Part shown: piece by piece, positions 61,379 to 64,000 of the stretch
Position numbering within the stretch: position 1 is the stretch's first letter
How the letters are laid out: the number at the start of each line of letters is the position of its first letter
NCBI RefSeq assembly: GCF_019059575.1
Contig: NW_024882937.1
Span: 62,001 to 126,000 of the forward strand
Length of the DNA stretch: 64,000 nucleotides
From: Amphibalanus amphitrite
Taxonomy: Eukaryota; Arthropoda; Thecostraca; Balanomorpha; Balanidae
Direction of reading: 5' to 3'
The notes under the pieces: generated by a model
Told to the model about the DNA's origin: nothing
Seen by the model: only the letters and a program-made list of their open reading frames with translations
Database searches by the model: none
Program-made: the position numbers and the translations under genes

Positions 61379-64000
61379 CCAGCATCTGCGATGCTGGGCT
61401 CCGCATCGCGGGACCGCAGGTTGTTTGAGCAAGCACCTTTGTAAACGCAGCAAAAACGCCCGCCGCCAAACGAGAGGATGAGCCTTGCACGTGCAGACCG
61501 GAGTCGGTGTGTTACAAACTGACGTGCACGGCACCCTACTCGCTGATCTATAGCGGTGTGCCAAATTTGAGTGTAATCGGCTCGGCCATTTTCGAGATCT
61601 GGAAGCGTCACCCTGCACGTGCGCACGTGCAAGCTGTGTCCAATTGCATTGTGCATGGGACCCTATTCGCCGGTCCCTAGCGGTGTACCAAATTCGAGCT
61701 CAATCGGCCCAGCCGTTTTCAAGATCTTGAAACGACCCCTCCACGTGCGCACGTGCAGTTGCATCTCAACCGTGACACATGGAAATACATACTAACTGAC
61801 TTGTGCACGGCACCCTACTGATCGATCTCTAGATGTTTGCCGAATTTGAGTGCAATCGGTCCAGCCGTTCTTGAGATCTGGAAGCGTCACCCTGCACGTG
61901 CGCACGTGCAAGATGGGTCCAAACTGACTTGCGCACGGCACCCTACTAATCGGTCTCTAGCGGTGTACCAAATTTGAACTCAATCGGCCCGGCCGTTCTC
62001 GAGATCTGGAAGCGTCACCCTGCACGTGCGCACGTGCAGTTGCACCCCAATCGTGGCACATGGAAATACATACTAAATGACTGCAACCTACTGATCGGTA
62101 TCAAGCGTTATGCCAAATTTGAACACAATCGGTCCAGCCGTTCTCGAGATCTGGAAGCGTCACCCTGCACGTGCGCACGTGCAGTTGCACCCCTACCAAG
62201 ACACATGGAAATGCATCGCCTGGAAAGTGTCTACCTCCATGCCAAGTTTTAGCGCAATCGGCCCAGTAATTACCGCGAGCTATTGCGCTTATTACAAAAC
62301 AGGCACCTCTTGGCTTTGCACGTGGAACGTGCGTTAGGGGTCACCCATATGCATCGAGAGTAGCACACTATGTGAAAGAAGGGAAAAAGCTACCCCACAC
62401 AAAAAAACCGCACGTGTATCAGCCCAGTGGTTGCCGAGATATAAGTCGTACAAAAACGTCCCCACGGCGGCCGGCCGCTATTTAGCAGTAAAATCGTGTC
62501 GCATCCTTCTATTAGAGGTATCCCCGTCACCTGTTCGTATACTGTCTGAGCAAAGGCCATACGTTACGGTCCAAACTCCATAGTGAGGCGGACATACGAA
62601 TTTACGAGAGTTTAGCGACGAAATGATTCACTTAATTGTTAAGTAATGGGTACCATTAGGTAGACCATAAATTTTATCTAGCATCTCACCGTAGATGCAG
62701 TAAAAAGTGCTTTACTTTTCAATGTATGTAAAGACTTGCTCAGCTCAATCACTTCACTCTGTATTGGCTCAAGCCGTATCATGCGAACGCAATACAAACT
62801 AGAGCACCGACAGCGCAGCGCTCCCCAACTCACTGCTCGCCCAGTCCACCCGGGCCGCCGCCACGACGGCCCCCCCCCCCCCCCCGCAAGTAGGCATCCC
62901 GCACTGCACCGACAGCCGCGGGCGACCAGCTGACCGGCCAGCTGACCGGCCAGCAGCCGGCGGGCGGCAAGCCACGGATGGCCGACCCGCCGGCGCGGCG
63001 AGGGAGGGGAGGGACGCAGCTGAAAGACCCGACTACATATATATCAAAGAATGATACATTATATGTAATCATCGATGACGCGACATAAATCTGCTTTATT
63101 GGGTTTAGCGGTGTAGTCTGTGATGCCATCACAATGAAAATAGCCTAGTTTTGTAGAGCATCAAATTCTGATTCCATAACGACTCTCGCTAGTCCATTTT
63201 CAATTGTAAATAAGCCTTTTATTGCGATGCAAAGTCCCGAAATGGTGCCGACGGCGGCCGGTCCCCCGATGGTACCATACCATAGATGTAAACAGGTTAG
63301 TTCACATTCCCGCCGCTATGCGGGCGGCGGCGGCGCCACCTGTCCTCGTGTCCGCCTGACACCGTAACGATATAGGTCTGAGCTCAAATCTCGGTAATGT
63401 CGTGCTTTTTTACTATATTTCTCAAAAACGGCACCACGTGCAATAAAGTTGTATATATCATTGGAAAGAGCATCAAAAGTTGTATAACCTATCAACTTTT
63501 CACATAAATATATCTCAACTGTAAAAAGTTATTAAGCAGCAAAGACGCTCCCATTCACTTTCCATGTTAAAATTTTTCATTTTTGAACGAGCCTAAAAAG
63601 AACAAACGAATTTGCACAGCTTAAAGAAGCATAATCACATGTTCTATGGTCTTTTCTCAACAAGTCCTGAAAGTTTAAACAAAATCGTATCATATAATTT
63701 TGTACAATGAGCGAATGAAAAAGTCTCTGCAAAAACGCCCATTGACTTAACATGGGGAGCGAAAAAAGTTCAAATTTGACCTCGTGCAAAGACACGTTAC
63801 GAAGTTCTGAGGGGTATACGGCGCACACTAGCGTGTACCCAAACGTGTTTGCCATAAAATGCTGGGAAGAAAACCACCTCTTCCTTGGCTCGTTTTCCCG
63901 CTATTCGCGATTGCGCAAAAAGTGTCCCAAACCCCCATTGACTTACTATGGGGAAAATGGAATCGCACGTGCCACGTGCCACGAGGTTTTAAGCGAGTAG
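61379..64000. repeat. Unit B15, cut by the right window edge
   Basis: Copy of B3 from H onward (offset 45352-45353) with a 16-C run where B3 has 15. The window ends in the common 3' domain at GCGAGTAG, before J. The array therefore continues. Confidence 0.9.

Larger units (their letters stand above)
7200..64000. repeat. Composite satellite array of mobile-element-like units, continuing past the right edge
   Basis: All sequence from 7200 on is built from head-to-tail units in the same orientation. A complete unit is: 5' end H (ACCAGCATCTGCG, nested palindromes, then ACCGCAGGTTGTTTG), a variable body (type A, B or C), a shared 3' domain of about 600 bp (from about AACGAAGCATAACAAC to GCCAGACTTGC), and terminus J (CCCGGAGAAGGACCGCTCC ... 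AACAACCTGCGGTTA). The 5' ACCGCAGGTTGTTTG and the 3' CAAACAACCTGCGGT are exact inverse copies. Units end at 10178, 12897, 16026, 18858, 21535, 23865, 25981, 28142, 30258, 32751, 35428, 38605, 41208, 41833, 44326, 46690, 49230, 51035, 52826, 54987, 57101, 59262 and 61378. I see no coding gene in it. Confidence 0.95.

Noticed and set aside
10179-64000. CRISPR-like or prokaryotic array interpretation of the regularly spaced palindromes
   Set aside because: The spacers are themselves repeated, the units are kilobases long, and the flank has a spliced animal exon and a LINE.
7200-64000. Integrated virus or tandem gene cluster as explanation for the array
   Set aside because: No capsid, polymerase, Rep or other viral or cellular protein signature is seen in any unit; body sequences tolerate indels freely.

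Overview
The window is eukaryotic, from an invertebrate and probably an arthropod. It carries a CR1/L2-type LINE, an EGF-like exon of the Dumpy type with canonical splice sites, a long (TC)n microsatellite and a very large complex satellite. I see no bacterial operon, rRNA, tRNA or CRISPR. The species cannot be named from the sequence.

Left part (1-7199), ordinary intergenic or intronic DNA. On the minus strand, running off the left edge, is the 5' half of an apparently intact LINE ORF with a complete endonuclease domain and an N-terminal 2A-like motif. After it come a small hairpin, a 17-bp tandem repeat, a 72-bp-arm foldback at about 4.98-5.19 kb, one phase 1-1 exon of a cysteine-rich EGF/Dumpy-like protein on the minus strand (5839-6039) and a (TC)n tract. 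The remainder holds nothing I can recognise.

Right part (7200-64000), one head-to-tail array of composite repeat units of about 1.8-3.2 kb that runs off the right edge. A complete unit starts with a palindrome-rich 5' end (H), followed by a body, a common 3' domain of about 600 bp and a hairpin-rich 3' terminus (J) that nearly always ends in GCGGTTA. I distinguish three body types. C units carry tandem subrepeats of about 127-153 bp, each with the perfect 18-bp palindrome TGCACGTGCGCACGTGCA. B units are C-type units plus a TIR-bounded module of about 0.8 kb with a TATA/initiator-like site. A units keep only a remnant subrepeat and have a 2-kb body of their own. The order is A0-B1-B2-B3-B4-(A A')x2-B5-B6-B7-B8-B9(truncated)-B10-B11-C12-C13-C14-(A A')x2-B15. 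Several units are near-identical at long distance (offsets of about 31.12, 13.89, 11.58, 28.31 and 45.35 kb), which indicates multi-kb segmental turnover. Single units carry young insertions: a 798-bp mariner-like MITE in B7, a 254-bp TIR element in B2 and a 0.58-kb unknown segment in C13.

The most interesting object is the array. Its units look like copies of a mobile element with a fixed 3' terminus, variable 5' start points and asymmetric 15-bp subterminal inverted repeats. That structure recalls Helentron/HINE-type rolling-circle elements, but here the units are concatenated into a satellite saturated with CACGTG palindromes. No functional protein-coding gene is supported inside the array; the many short open frames there are by-products of near-identical DNA and of one T-depleted segment.
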